Below, one piece after another: positions 27,513 to 37,283 of a stretch of DNA of 64,000 nucleotides. The translations under genes were made by a program, and so were the position numbers. Position 1 is the stretch's first letter. Each line of letters starts with the position of its first letter. Below the pieces are notes generated by a model. It was not told the DNA's origin. It searched no databases and saw only the letters and a list, made by a program, of their open reading frames with translations. The stretch comes from Bradyrhizobium huanghuaihaiense (lineage in GTDB: Bacteria; Pseudomonadota; Alphaproteobacteria; Rhizobiales; Xanthobacteraceae), in assembly GCF_007830635.1 (NCBI RefSeq), contig NZ_VLLA01000008.1:62001-126000 (forward strand). The letters run 5' to 3'.

Positions 27513-29552
27513 ATGTCCGGGCGTACCGCGTCGCCGTCGAAGCGTGCAATATTTCCAACTCTCCGGTTCCGCGCAAAGATCATCCTGGGCTTCGCCGCGG
27601 TGCTGGTGATCTCCGCCGGCAGCATGGCTTTTGCCTATTTCGGCTTCGAGCGGGTGTCGTCCGGGGTCGGATCCTACCGCACGAGCGTCACGGAGGCTGA
27701 CCTCGCCCGCAACATCGACCGCGAGCTGCTCGCCTACCGTTCGGCCGTCAGATATTTCGTCGTCACCGGCAAGGAAGACGATGCCAAGGCAGCGTTGGAC
27801 GCCGAGGCAAGCCTGAAGAGCGCCATCGACCAGGCCATCAGGGGCGCCAAGAAGCCGGCGCGGCAGGAGAGCCTTAACAAGCTCGCCAAGGAGTTTACCA
27901 ATTTCTCCGCGACCTTCGCAAAGGTGCTCCAGGCCAAGCGTGACAGCGCGCTGCTGGTGCAGAACCAGCTGACCCGGAACGCCAACCTGCTGAAGTACAA
28001 GCTCGACGATATCGGCAACAACGCCTCCGATTCCGAGGCGCAGGCGATCGAGTTCGGCACCAAGCAGGTCAACGCCCAGTTCCAAACCGCGAGTGCTGCG
28101 GCCACCAACTTCGTGCTGACGTCCGACCAGACGATTGCCACCAGCGCGCTGGCGCGGCTGAAATTCGTCGAGAACTCGCTCGGCGCGGTCTATTCCATGG
28201 ACGACAAGATCGTCGCCGGCCTGAAGGACGCCAAGACCATCCTCGTCGCCTATCGTGAGTCGCTGGAGAAGCTGATCGCCAACGCCAAGATGGTCGACGA
28301 TCTCGTGACCGAGATGAGCGGCTCGGCCGGTGCGATCCTGCAAGGTGCGACCGCCATGAAGGCGGACCTCGTCGCCGAGCAGCAGCGGCTGGAGTCGGAG
28401 TCGGAAGCGACCATCGGGCAGACCGAGCAGCTGGTGCTGATGCTGGCCGTCGGCGGCACGCTGCTGGGCGCCATCCTCGCCTTCCTGCTCGGCACCGGCA
28501 TCTCGCGTCCGATGATCGCGATGTGCAAGGCGATGCGCGAGCTCGCCTCGGGCAATTTCGACGTCGTGCTGCCGGGTTTGGGGCGCAAGGACGAGATCGG
28601 CGAGATGGCGGGCGCAGTCGAAGAATTCAAGGTTCAGGCCGTCGCCAAGGCCGAGCGCGATGCTGCCGCGAGCGAAGTCCAGAACCGGGAGCAGGCCGCC
28701 AGCAGACGCGCCGAGCTCATCCGCTTTGCCGACGATTTCGAGAGCGCGGTCGGCGCCATCGTCTCCAACGTCTCGGCCTCGGCCGTGCAGCTGGAATCGG
28801 CGGCCTCGACCCTGACCCGCACCGCCGAGACCACGCAGAGCCTGTCGAGCCAGGTCGCCGGCGTCTCCGAGCAGGCCTCCTCCAACATGCAGTCGGTCGC
28901 GACCGCGACCGAAGAACTCTCGGCCTCGGTCGAGGAGATCGGCCGCCAGGTCCGCGATTCCAGCCGTATTGCGGAGGCCGCCGTGGTGCAGGCCAAGGAG
29001 ACCGATGGCCGCATCGGCAAGCTCTCGCATGCCGCCCAGCAGATCGGCGAAGTCGTCAAGCTGATCACGGCGATCGCCGAGCAGACCAATCTGCTGGCGC
29101 TCAACGCCACCATCGAGGCGGCGCGCGCCGGTGATGCCGGCCGCGGCTTTGCGGTGGTCGCGAGCGAGGTGAAGTCGCTGGCAAGCCAGACCGCGAAGGC
29201 GACCGACGAGATCTCCTCGCACATCGCAGGCATGCAGGGCGCCACCGCCGAATCGGTCGCCGCGATCAAGGAGATCGGTGCCACCATCGGCCAGATCTCA
29301 TCGATCTCGACCTCGATCGCAAGCGCCGTCGAGCAGCAGGGCGCGGCGACGCAGGAGATCGCCCGCAGTGTCCAGACCGTCGCGCAAGGCACCCAGACCG
29401 CGGCCACCGACATCGGCCAGGTCAACCGCGGCGCCGCCGAGACCGGCACTGCGTCGGAAGAGGTCCTGAACTCGGCCAAGTCGCTCTCCAGCGAAAGCAC
29501 CCGCCTCCGCGCCGAGCTCGACCGCTTCATGGGGAATATCCGGGCGGCGTAG
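27513..29552 (+). CDS. Methyl-accepting chemotaxis protein 1
   Basis: 679 residues from ATG 27513 (GGGGG upstream). Transmembrane segment 1 is at about residues 22-45 and segment 2 at about 306-330. Between them lies a periplasmic all-helical sensor of about 260 residues, probably a four-helix or HBM-type bundle. HAMP follows (ISRPMIAMCKAMRELASGNF), then the long coiled-coil signalling domain with its tip NLLALNATIEAARAGDAGRG near residue 526. No CheB/CheR docking pentapeptide is present at the C-terminus. It feeds a chemotaxis array. It is paired with a downstream receptor whose HAMP and signalling parts are almost identical. Confidence 0.95.
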   Translation: MSGRTASPSKRAIFPTLRFRAKIILGFAAVLVISAGSMAFAYFGFERVSSGVGSYRTSVTEADLARNIDRELLAYRSAVRYFVVTGKEDDAKAALDAEASLKSAIDQAIRGAKKPARQESLNKLAKEFTNFSATFAKVLQAKRDSALLVQNQLTRNANLLKYKLDDIGNNASDSEAQAIEFGTKQVNAQFQTASAAATNFVLTSDQTIATSALARLKFVENSLGAVYSMDDKIVAGLKDAKTILVAYRESLEKLIANAKMVDDLVTEMSGSAGAILQGATAMKADLVAEQQRLESESEATIGQTEQLVLMLAVGGTLLGAILAFLLGTGISRPMIAMCKAMRELASGNFDVVLPGLGRKDEIGEMAGAVEEFKVQAVAKAERDAAASEVQNREQAASRRAELIRFADDFESAVGAIVSNVSASAVQLESAASTLTRTAETTQSLSSQVAGVSEQASSNMQSVATATEELSASVEEIGRQVRDSSRIAEAAVVQAKETDGRIGKLSHAAQQIGEVVKLITAIAEQTNLLALNATIEAARAGDAGRGFAVVASEVKSLASQTAKATDEISSHIAGMQGATAESVAAIKEIGATIGQISSISTSIASAVEQQGAATQEIARSVQTVAQGTQTAATDIGQVNRGAAETGTASEEVLNSAKSLSSESTRLRAELDRFMGNIRAA

Positions 29553-29566
29553 GCGCTCCCTCTCTC

Positions 29567-29705
29567 GTCGTCCCGGCGAAGGCCGGGACCCATAACCACA
29601 GGGAGTAGTTTGGCGAAGACTGGCAACCATGAGCCTTCGCCAAACCACGTGCTGTGGTAATGGGTCCTGGATCAGCGCTCGCTCCGCTCGCTTGTCCAGG
29701 ACGAC
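29567..29705. repeat. Dispersed palindromic repeat, GTCGTCC family, copy 2
   Basis: The 139-bp element begins GTCGTCCCGGCGAAGGCC and ends TTGTCCAGGACGAC. It includes GGCGAAGACTGGCAACCA, the mirrored TTCGCCAAAC and the sub-hairpin AGCGCTCGCTCCGCTCGCT. It follows the first chemoreceptor gene directly and is nearly the same as the copy after the second. Confidence 0.88.
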
Positions 29706-29884
29706 AGCAGAATTTTAGCAGCGCGAGAAAGCCCGCCTTAACACTCCCCGCGACACCTAACCGCTAGTTGCGACGCCATAAATTTACCGTGGCTTATCCT
29801 TTGCCGACTACCGTGCATACGAGTCGGGGAGCGGGCTGCTCCCGGGCTGCGCCTGGTTTTCCGCGAATGGAATGGGGTGGGGGA

Positions 29885-31918
29885 ATGCCCGTCAAGTCGA
29901 AGCCGAACACATCAAAGCTGCTCACCTTGCGTTTTCGCGCAAAAATCATCCTCGGCTTCGTGGCGGTGCTGGCCATCCTCGCCGTCAGCATGGCTTTCGC
30001 CTATTTCGGCTTCGAGCGGATCCAGGCTGCCGTGGCCTCCTACCGCACCAGCGTGTCGGAAGCGGACCTCGCCCGAACCGTCGACCGCGAGCTGATCTCC
30101 TATCAGGGGCTGGCGCGGGCCTACACGCTGACCGGCGCGAATGATGACGAGACCGCGGCCAAGGCGGCGGAAGAGAATCTGAGGGGCGCAATCGCCAAGT
30201 CCATGGCGGCCACGACCGGCGCTGCGCGCCGCGAGCAGGTCGGCAAGCTCGAGGCCGAGTTCCAGCGCTTCACCAAGGTGTTCGGTGAGATCATCACCCT
30301 GACGCGCGAGAACAACAAGATCGCGGCCGACGAGCTCAACAGCGTCGGCAACAAGATCCGTTTCAAGTTCGACGACCTCGCCGATACCGCAGCGCTCGCC
30401 GGCCTCGCCTCGGTCCAGACCACGGCCAAGGACGTCACCTCGCAATATCTCGCGGTCTCCACCTCGGTCAGCGCCTTCGTCGCCAAGCCCGAGCCGAAGA
30501 CCGCCGATGGCGTCATCGCCCGCATCAAGTTCCTGGAGACCCTGCTGGTCTCGATCTACGCCAATGACCAGAAGATTACCGATCGCGTCACCGAGATCGG
30601 CAATCTGCTGAAGCAGTACCGTACCTCGTTCTCGAAGCTGACCGAGAACGTGAAGGTCATCGTCAAGTCGAACGGCGACATGACCAAGACCGCCGCGTCC
30701 ATCCTCAAGCTCTCGGCCGATCTGCGTTCGGACCTCACTGCCGACCAGCAGCGCATCGAGGCCAGTGCCAACACGACGATTATTGAGACCGAGCGGCTGA
30801 TGCTGATGCTAGCTCTGGGCGGCCTTGCTGTCGGCGCGGCGCTGGCTCTGATGCTCGGCAACGGCATCTCGCGGCCGATGATCGCGATGTGCAAGGCGAT
30901 GCGCGAGCTTGCCTCGGGCAATTTCGACGTCGTGCTGCCCGGCCTCGGCCGCAAGGACGAGATCGGCGAGATGGCCGGTGCGGTCGAAGAGTTCAAGGTT
31001 CAGGCGGTCGCCAAGGCCGAGCGCGATGCTGCCGCGAGCGAAGTCCAGAACAGGGAGCAGGCCGCCAGCAGACGCGCCGAGCTCATCCGCTTTGCCGACG
31101 ATTTCGAGAACGCCGTCGGCGCCATCGTCTCCAACGTCTCGGCCTCGGCCGTGCAGCTGGAATCGGCGGCCTCCACCCTGACCCGGACCGCCGAGACCAC
31201 GCAGAGCCTGTCGAGCCAGGTCGCCGGCGTCTCCGAGCAGGCCTCCTCCAACATGCAGTCGGTCGCGACCGCAACCGAAGAGCTCTCGGCTTCGGTCGAG
31301 GAGATCGGCCGCCAGGTCCGCGATTCCAGCCGGATCGCGGAAGCTGCCGTGGTGCAGGCCAAGGAAACCGACGGGCGCATCGGCAAGCTCTCGCATGCCG
31401 CCCAGCAGATCGGCGAAGTGGTCAAGCTGATCACGGCGATCGCCGAGCAGACCAATCTGCTGGCGCTGAACGCCACCATCGAGGCGGCGCGCGCCGGTGA
31501 TGCCGGTCGCGGCTTTGCGGTGGTCGCGAGCGAGGTGAAATCGCTGGCAAGCCAGACCGCCAAGGCCACCGACGAGATCTCCTCGCACATCGCAGGCATG
31601 CAGGGCGCCACCGCCGAATCGGTCGCCGCGATCAAGGAGATCGGTGCCACCATCGGCCAGATCTCGTCGATCTCGACCTCGATCGCGAGCGCCGTCGAGC
31701 AGCAGGGCGCGGCAACGCAGGAAATCGCCCGCAGCGTCCAGACCGTCGCGCAGGGCACCCAGACCGCGGCCACCGACATCGGCCAGGTCAACCGCGGCGC
31801 CGCCGAGACCGGCTCGGCCTCGGAAGAAGTGCTGAACTCGGCCAAGTCGCTCTCCAGCGAAAGCACCCGCCTCCGCGCCGAGCTCGACCGCTTCATGGGG
31901 AATATCCGCGCGGCGTAA
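29885..31918 (+). CDS. Methyl-accepting chemotaxis protein 2
   Basis: 677 residues from ATG 29885; the longer frame to 29768 lacks family similarity. The layout is the same as receptor 1: membrane segment 1 at about 22-45, a helical periplasmic domain, segment 2 near 305-328, HAMP and signalling coiled coil. From ISRPMIAMCKAM to the last residue the two receptors differ at only two positions (ES to EN in DDFxxAVG, and GT to GS near the end). The periplasmic sensors are clearly diverged. The two receptors should therefore plug into the same array but read different ligands. Confidence 0.95.
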   Translation: MPVKSKPNTSKLLTLRFRAKIILGFVAVLAILAVSMAFAYFGFERIQAAVASYRTSVSEADLARTVDRELISYQGLARAYTLTGANDDETAAKAAEENLRGAIAKSMAATTGAARREQVGKLEAEFQRFTKVFGEIITLTRENNKIAADELNSVGNKIRFKFDDLADTAALAGLASVQTTAKDVTSQYLAVSTSVSAFVAKPEPKTADGVIARIKFLETLLVSIYANDQKITDRVTEIGNLLKQYRTSFSKLTENVKVIVKSNGDMTKTAASILKLSADLRSDLTADQQRIEASANTTIIETERLMLMLALGGLAVGAALALMLGNGISRPMIAMCKAMRELASGNFDVVLPGLGRKDEIGEMAGAVEEFKVQAVAKAERDAAASEVQNREQAASRRAELIRFADDFENAVGAIVSNVSASAVQLESAASTLTRTAETTQSLSSQVAGVSEQASSNMQSVATATEELSASVEEIGRQVRDSSRIAEAAVVQAKETDGRIGKLSHAAQQIGEVVKLITAIAEQTNLLALNATIEAARAGDAGRGFAVVASEVKSLASQTAKATDEISSHIAGMQGATAESVAAIKEIGATIGQISSISTSIASAVEQQGAATQEIARSVQTVAQGTQTAATDIGQVNRGAAETGSASEEVLNSAKSLSSESTRLRAELDRFMGNIRAA

Positions 31919-31932
31919 GCGCTCTCTCCACC

Positions 31933-32071
31933 GTCGTCCTGGCGAAAGCCAGGACCCATTACCCCAGGACGTGTTTTGGCGAAGACTGGCAACCACGAGC
32001 CTTCGCCAAATTTCTCCCTGTGGTAATGGGTCCTGGATCAGCGCTCGCTCCGCTCGCTTGTCCAGGACGAC
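31933..32071. repeat. Dispersed palindromic repeat, GTCGTCC family, copy 3
   Basis: 139 bp, same length and layout as copy 2, with TCCTGGCGAAAGCCAGGA at the left end and the identical AGCGCTCGCTCCGCTCGCT sub-hairpin and GTCCAGGACGAC end. Its position right after receptor 2 suggests that receptor gene plus repeat were duplicated together. Confidence 0.88.
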
Positions 32072-32115
32072 GTCTGAGTGTTTCGCTGGCACAGCGGAGT
32101 TAGGAGACGCAAGCC

Positions 32116-32499
32116 TCATTCCCTCCCGAACGCCCGCTTCAGCTCCACCTTCGCGCGCTCCAGTCGTGTGCGCTGGGTCTTCGGCAGCGTCTTGCCGGCG
32201 CGGTTGACGTAGAAGGTCAGCATCGACAGCGCCGAGCGGTAGGCGCCGGTCTTGCGGCGTGAGCTGTGCTCCGCCGAGCGCTTCAGCGACGCCGCGATCT
32301 TCTTCGCGCTGGTCAGCTTGAACACGCCTTGCTTGAGATCGAGCGCGTCGCTCTCCCTCGTTACGCGCTGTGACCAGCGCTTCGGCGTCGCGCGCTTCGT
32401 GCCCTTGCGCGCGGTGCTACGCCTCGCGCTGGTCTTTCGGCGTGCGGTCTTGTGCGCGCCGCTCTTTCGCGAATGTGTCGTCTTTCTGACATGAGCCAT
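32116..32499 (-). CDS. DUF3175 domain-containing protein
   Basis: 127 residues, very basic. The first 45 residues are a Lys/Arg/Thr-rich tail resembling histone-like tails (KTARRKTSARRSTARKGTK). The remainder matches the DUF3175 family as I recall it (WSQRVTRESDALDLKQGVFK, AYRSALSMLTFYVNRAGKTL). Such proteins are small, probably nucleic-acid-associated and of unknown role. It is a single gene convergent with the second chemoreceptor and divergent from the MFS transporter. Confidence 0.8.
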   Translation of the reverse strand: MAHVRKTTHSRKSGAHKTARRKTSARRSTARKGTKRATPKRWSQRVTRESDALDLKQGVFKLTSAKKIAASLKRSAEHSSRRKTGAYRSALSMLTFYVNRAGKTLPKTQRTRLERAKVELKRAFGRE

Positions 32500-32680
32500 G
32501 CGTCAACTCCTTGCGGCTGCGTCGCAAACGGGCGGCCCGTGAGACTGTTCCTGCGGGAACCCGGCATCGCCGCAGACGTTGTCGCATGTGGCAGGCGAGG
32601 TGCCGCACCCCGATGATCGGATCGCCCCGTCCACCTCATGTGAACCGGGGCTGCATCCTTTGGTCAGATCCAACAACCCG

Positions 32681-34168
32681 ATGGAATTGCAGCAAACCCC
32701 AGCGCTGAACTACGGACCTGCCGTCCCTGCGGCGGTTGCGGTCGATCGCATCGTCGAGACCAGCATTCCCTCGCGCCTTGACGCGCTGCCGTGGAGCGGC
32801 TTTCACACCCGCGTCGTGCTGGCGCTTGGCATTACCTGGATCCTGGATGGTCTCGAGGTCACGCTTGCGGGCGCGCTCTCCGGCGCGTTGAAGCAGAGTC
32901 CTACGCTGCAGTTCTCCAATCTCGATCTCGGCATCGCCAACTCCGCCTATCTCGCCGGCGCCGTACTCGGTGCGCTCGGCTTCGGCTGGCTCACCGACCG
33001 CATCGGCCGCAAAAAACTGTTCTTCATCACGCTTGCGCTCTATCTTTCGGCGACCGCGGCGACCGCGCTGTCCTGGGACATCGCGAGCTACGCGCTGTTT
33101 CGCTTCCTCACCGGCGCCGGCATCGGCGGCGAATACACCGCAATCAACTCGACCATCCAGGAACTGGTGCCGGCGCGCTATCGCGGCTGGACCGATCTCG
33201 TCATCAACGGCAGCTTCTGGATCGGCGCTGCGATGGGGGCGGTCGCGGCCATTGTGCTGCTCGATCCTGCATTGATGGGCCCCGATCTCGGCTGGCGGCT
33301 CGCCTATCTCATCGGCGCCGCCATCGGCCTCGTCGTGCTCTTGATGCGGATGTGGATTCCGGAGAGCCCGCGCTGGCTCATGATCCACGGGCGGCCTGAC
33401 CAGGCCCATGCCATCGTCGACGACATCGAGCGCTCGGTGATCGGGCATGACCACGGTGCGAGCGACGGACGCTTCACAAAGATCCGGCTGAAGATGCGCG
33501 ATCACACGCCGATCCGCGAAGTCGTGCACACGCTGTTTTCCACCTATCGCCAGCGCGCGCTGGTCGGCCTCGTGCTGATGAGCGCGCAGGCGTTCTTCTA
33601 CAACGCCATCTTCTTCACCTTCGCGCTGGTGCTGACCGATTTCTACGGCATCAGCGCCGACCATGTCGGCTGGTACCTGCTGCCCTTTGCCGCCGGCAAT
33701 TTTCTCGGTCCGCTGCTGCTCGGCCGCCTGTTCGACACGCTCGGACGGCGCACCATGATCATGTTCACCTATGGCATCTCCGGCCTGCTGCTGGCGATCT
33801 CGGGCTATCTGTTCACGATCGGCGCACTCAGTGCGCAAGGACAGACCATCGCCTGGATGGTGATCTTCTTCTTTGCCTCGCCCGCCGCGAGCGCGGCCTA
33901 TCTCACCGTCAGCGAGACCTTCCCGCTGGAAGTGCGCGCACTGGCGATCGCGGTGTTCTATGCGATCGGCACCGGCATCGGCGGTGTGATCGGGCCGGCA
34001 CTGTTCGGCGCGCTGATCGATACGGGATCACGCACCAGCGTGTTCGCCGGCTATCTGCTGGGTGCCTTCCTGATGATCGCGGCCGCGATCGTGGCGTGGC
34101 GCTATGCCGTCTCCGCGGAACGAAAATCGCTCGAACAAATCGCGCGGCCGCTCGCCTTTATGGAGTAG
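32681..34168 (+). CDS. MFS transporter (sugar porter/SV2-like)
   Basis: 495 residues with about 12 membrane segments. MFS motif A is GWLTDRIGRKKLFF after segment 2, repeated as GRLFDTLGRRTMIM after segment 8. The loop PESPRWLMIHGRPDQA is typical of the sugar porter and organic acid branches. The start is uncertain: ATG 32681 lacks a clear Shine-Dalgarno sequence, and an in-frame start at 32579 would add 34 residues with no similarity. otsB starts four bases after its stop, so MFS, otsB and otsA may form one unit. Transport of a trehalose-related sugar is possible but unproven. Confidence 0.85.
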   Translation: MELQQTPALNYGPAVPAAVAVDRIVETSIPSRLDALPWSGFHTRVVLALGITWILDGLEVTLAGALSGALKQSPTLQFSNLDLGIANSAYLAGAVLGALGFGWLTDRIGRKKLFFITLALYLSATAATALSWDIASYALFRFLTGAGIGGEYTAINSTIQELVPARYRGWTDLVINGSFWIGAAMGAVAAIVLLDPALMGPDLGWRLAYLIGAAIGLVVLLMRMWIPESPRWLMIHGRPDQAHAIVDDIERSVIGHDHGASDGRFTKIRLKMRDHTPIREVVHTLFSTYRQRALVGLVLMSAQAFFYNAIFFTFALVLTDFYGISADHVGWYLLPFAAGNFLGPLLLGRLFDTLGRRTMIMFTYGISGLLLAISGYLFTIGALSAQGQTIAWMVIFFFASPAASAAYLTVSETFPLEVRALAIAVFYAIGTGIGGVIGPALFGALIDTGSRTSVFAGYLLGAFLMIAAAIVAWRYAVSAERKSLEQIARPLAFME

Positions 34169-34172
34169 ACTG

Positions 34173-34994
34173 ATGAAATCGGAACTTGCGGACATGTCGA
34201 TGGTCGACGAACGCGCTGTGCGCAACGACAACGAGAAGCCGGATGCGGTGCCGGTGCCGCATGCGCTCGTCCCGCATCTCGACGAGACTGCGATCCTGCT
34301 CGACATCGACGGCACGCTGCTCGACCTGATGCCGACGCCGCGCGAGGTGTGGGTGCCGCCCGGCCTGTCGGAGACGCTCAACCGGCTGACGGAGCGCACC
34401 TCCGGAGCGCTGGCGCTGGTCAGCGGCCGCTCGCTCAACGACATCGACCTGATCTTCGCGCCCGACGTCTTCCGCGCCGTCGCGGGTCACGGCGCTGAGA
34501 TGCGGCTGTCGGTAGACAACGAAGCGGATGACGTGCACGCGCCGCCGCTGGACAAGGAGCTGAAGCGGCGGCTCGCCGCGATCGCCAAGCTTTCGCCCGG
34601 CATTCTGCTCGAGGACAAGGGCTATTCGCTGGCACTGCATTACCGCCTCGCGCCGCACGCGGAGAAGGCGATCTACGAATCCGTCTCGCTGATCCGCGCC
34701 GACCTGCCCAGCGCGCCCATCGAAGTGCTGCCGGGCAAGTTCGTCTGCGAGATCAAGCATTCCGGCTTCACCAAGGCGAGCGGCGTGCGCGAATTGATGA
34801 AACATGAACCTTTTCGGGGGCGCCGGCCGCTGTTCATCGGCGACGACGTCACGGATGAGACGGTGTTCGCGATCATGCCCGACATGGACGGGCTCGCCTT
34901 CTCGGTCGGCCGCCGTGCCATGGGCGTGAATGGTCACTTCGATGCGCCCGCCGATGTGCGCATGTTCCTCGCGCGCCTGCTCGATCCAAGGTGA
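34173..34994 (+). CDS. otsB: Trehalose-6-phosphate phosphatase
   Basis: 273 residues from ATG 34173 (TGGAG upstream). HAD-family motif I is ILLDIDGTLLDL near residue 44, motif II is ALVSGRS, and motif IV is FIGDDVTDETVF. The TPP-specific segment GHGAEMR precedes the cap domain. The enzyme releases trehalose from trehalose-6-phosphate. It lies four bases after the MFS gene and 240 bp before otsA, which makes its substrate. Confidence 0.95.
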   Translation: MKSELADMSMVDERAVRNDNEKPDAVPVPHALVPHLDETAILLDIDGTLLDLMPTPREVWVPPGLSETLNRLTERTSGALALVSGRSLNDIDLIFAPDVFRAVAGHGAEMRLSVDNEADDVHAPPLDKELKRRLAAIAKLSPGILLEDKGYSLALHYRLAPHAEKAIYESVSLIRADLPSAPIEVLPGKFVCEIKHSGFTKASGVRELMKHEPFRGRRPLFIGDDVTDETVFAIMPDMDGLAFSVGRRAMGVNGHFDAPADVRMFLARLLDPR

Positions 34995-35234
34995 AACGAA
35001 GGCAGCGCCACGTCACAGACACAATGCTCTCGGCAAGGCACCATTGCGCTACGCAATGCATGCTGCGCGACAAGGTCGCAAATGCTGTCTTTGCAGTGAA
35101 ATTTCCAGGTTCCGCAGGCGAAACCTGCTCCAACGCGCATGCCCGATTTTGGTTTCAATCCGAAGAAATCATGACAGGAACCATATTGATGAACGGCAGT
35201 TAAACGGGGTGGAATGAACAGGAGGGGACGACCT

Positions 35235-36698
35235 GTGAACTTAGTCGTCGTTTCAAATCGCGTCGCTCGCGGCAAGCCGAATGAACCCATGACGGGTGGC
35301 CTCGCTGCGGCATTGCTTCCCGTTGTCGAGCATTCAGGGGCCATCTGGGTGGGGTCGTCAGGCCGCGTGCGTGACGGCCATCAGAAGGAACCGTTTGCCG
35401 AGATCGAGGCGCTGGGTACGGGCGCGATCGCAACGCTGGATCTGCCGGCGGCGCATTACGGCGGCTATTACGAAGGTTTTGCCAATTCGGCGCTGTGGCC
35501 GGCTCTGCATTCGCGCAGCGATCTGATCCGCGTCTCACGCGAGGACTATGTCAGCTATCGCGAGGTCAACGCCTTCATGGCGCGCGCCTTGATGCGCTTC
35601 CGCAAAGCCCGGACCGCGTTCTGGGTGCAGGATTATCATTTCCTCGCGCTCGGCGCGGAGCTGCGCGAACTCGGCGTCGATGATCCGATCGGCTTCTTCC
35701 TGCACACGCCCTGGCCGGTGGTCGCGGTGATGCAGGGCGTGCCCAATCATCGCGAGCTGATCACGGCGATGCTGGCCTATGATCTGCTCGGCTTCCAGAC
35801 CGAGGAGGATCGGCAGAATTTTCTCGGTTATGTCGGCGGCGAGCTTGGCCTCGCCATCGAAGACGGTGTCGTGGTCTCGCAGCACGGTCGCACACGCTGC
35901 GAAGTCTTCCCCATCGGCATCGATGCGGAGAAATTCGCAGCCTATGCCGCCAAGTCGGCATCGCATCCCGACGTGTCGCGACTGCGCCGCAGCCTCAATG
36001 GCGAGCGGCTCGCGATCGGCGTCGATCGGCTCGACTATTCCAAGGGCCTCGTCAACCGCATCAGCGCGTTCGACCGGCTCTGGACCGAGCAGCCGCAGTT
36101 TTCGCGCAGCATCTCGCTGCTTCAGATCGCCAATCCCTCGCGCGGCGCGATCGAGGCCTATGGCAATCTCCAGAACGAGGTCGCGCGCCTCGTCACCGAC
36201 GTCAACGGCCGTCACGGCGAGGTCGACTGGACACCGATCCGCTATCTGAACAAGGGTTTTAGCCAGGCCGTGCTCGCGGGGCTCTACCGAACCGCGCAGG
36301 TCGGCGTGGTAACGCCGCTGCATGACGGCATGAACTTGGTTGCCAAGGAATATGTCGCCGCGCAAAACCCGGCGGATCCCGGCGTGCTCGTGCTGTCGAA
36401 ATTTGCCGGCGCCGCCAATGAGCTCGACGCCGCGCTGCAGGTCAATCCGCACGACATCGACGGCATGGCGCGCGCGATCGCGATCGCAGCCTCGATGCCG
36501 CTCACCGAGCGCAAGATGCGCTGGGACGCGATGATGAAGAAGTTGCGCGGGCACACCATTCAGCAATGGTCCACCGATTTCGTCACTGAACTGGAAAAGT
36601 GCCGCACGCAGAAGGCCGCCGTCGCCCCGCTCGCCGCCCAGCCGCCGCAAGCACTGCGCTGGCTGAAGTCGGCGATATCGGGTGTGCGGTTGATTTAG
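35235..36698 (+). CDS. otsA: Trehalose-6-phosphate synthase
   Basis: 487 residues of the GT20 family. The N-terminus is VVVSNRVARGKPNEPMTGG, followed by WVQDYHFLALGAELR, FFLHTPWP, GVDRLDYSKGLVNRI, PLHDGMNLVAKEYVAAQNP and VLVLSKFAGAANEL. I chose GTG 35235 because GGAGGGG sits at the right spacing and the protein then starts at the family N-terminus; ATG 35214 is an alternative. It transfers glucose from a nucleotide sugar to glucose-6-phosphate. It is the first of two otsA genes in the window. Confidence 0.95.
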   Translation: MNLVVVSNRVARGKPNEPMTGGLAAALLPVVEHSGAIWVGSSGRVRDGHQKEPFAEIEALGTGAIATLDLPAAHYGGYYEGFANSALWPALHSRSDLIRVSREDYVSYREVNAFMARALMRFRKARTAFWVQDYHFLALGAELRELGVDDPIGFFLHTPWPVVAVMQGVPNHRELITAMLAYDLLGFQTEEDRQNFLGYVGGELGLAIEDGVVVSQHGRTRCEVFPIGIDAEKFAAYAAKSASHPDVSRLRRSLNGERLAIGVDRLDYSKGLVNRISAFDRLWTEQPQFSRSISLLQIANPSRGAIEAYGNLQNEVARLVTDVNGRHGEVDWTPIRYLNKGFSQAVLAGLYRTAQVGVVTPLHDGMNLVAKEYVAAQNPADPGVLVLSKFAGAANELDAALQVNPHDIDGMARAIAIAASMPLTERKMRWDAMMKKLRGHTIQQWSTDFVTELEKCRTQKAAVAPLAAQPPQALRWLKSAISGVRLI

Positions 36699-36707
36699 CT
36701 CTTCTCC

Positions 36708-36731
36708 CTCTCCCCGTTCTTACGGGGAGAG
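36708..36731. terminator. Hairpin between convergent genes
   Basis: CTCTCCCCGT and ACGGGGAGAG form a perfect 10-bp stem with a TCTT loop, between otsA and the convergent exported-protein gene. Neither side has a proper T-run (plus side GTGAAAAAC), so termination strength is uncertain. Confidence 0.65.
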
Positions 36732-36746
36732 TGAAAAACGACGGCC

Positions 36747-37088
36747 TCAATAACAATACGACACGCCCTCCAGGATCGCGCATTGCCGCTTGTTCGGCGC
36801 GTTGGGATCGTCCAGCGGCACCATGCCCTTGCCCTGGCCGACGAACACGCCGGGGCCGACATGGATCGAGCTCTTGTTGCCGATGATGACGCTCTGATGT
36901 GGCGTCGAGCTCGAGCGCGTCCCGTCCGGCCAGAGGATGGCATCGCCCGACAGCACCCCGCGCCGCCCGTCGTCACAGCTGACATCGACGCCCTGCCGGG
37001 TGCAGACCTGTGCCAGCGCCGGCACGGCAAAGGCGGAGGCGAGGGCCGAAATCAGGCCCAGCGCTGCGATGGTCTTGCGGATGGTCAT
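36747..37088 (-). CDS. Small exported protein of unknown function
   Basis: 113 residues with a clear signal peptide (MTIRKTIAAL, hydrophobic core, VPALAQ cleavage). The mature part has four Cys (VCTRQG, VSCDDG, QCAIL and YCY at the end), likely forming two disulphides in the periplasm. The middle, SVIIGNKSSIHVGPGVFVGQ, has the short alternating pattern of a small beta structure. No family recognised. It is convergent with otsA. Confidence 0.75.
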   Translation of the reverse strand: MTIRKTIAALGLISALASAFAVPALAQVCTRQGVDVSCDDGRRGVLSGDAILWPDGTRSSSTPHQSVIIGNKSSIHVGPGVFVGQGKGMVPLDDPNAPNKRQCAILEGVSYCY

Positions 37089-37283
37089 GGCGTCCCCGGT
37101 CGTGTTTGGTGGCCTCAGGTGAATCGTCGCGCCAAACCCGCCTCGGGTTCAGCCCCGGGCGGTTCCGTAGAGCCCGCTAACGCCTGATATTATTGTTTAA
37201 ATACAACAACTTACGGAAAATTCACCCGATTTTCCCGCGATCCCTTGCAAAATCACCGGCGCCCCTTCAAGAGAGGGCGCTCC

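Noticed and set aside
28634..32119. Long minus-strand frames over both chemoreceptor genes, including a 436-codon one and the 1034-codon extension of the FIST frame
   Set aside because: They mirror the chemoreceptor coding sequence and have no family similarity outside the FIST portion; the FIST gene has a good GTG start at 27284.
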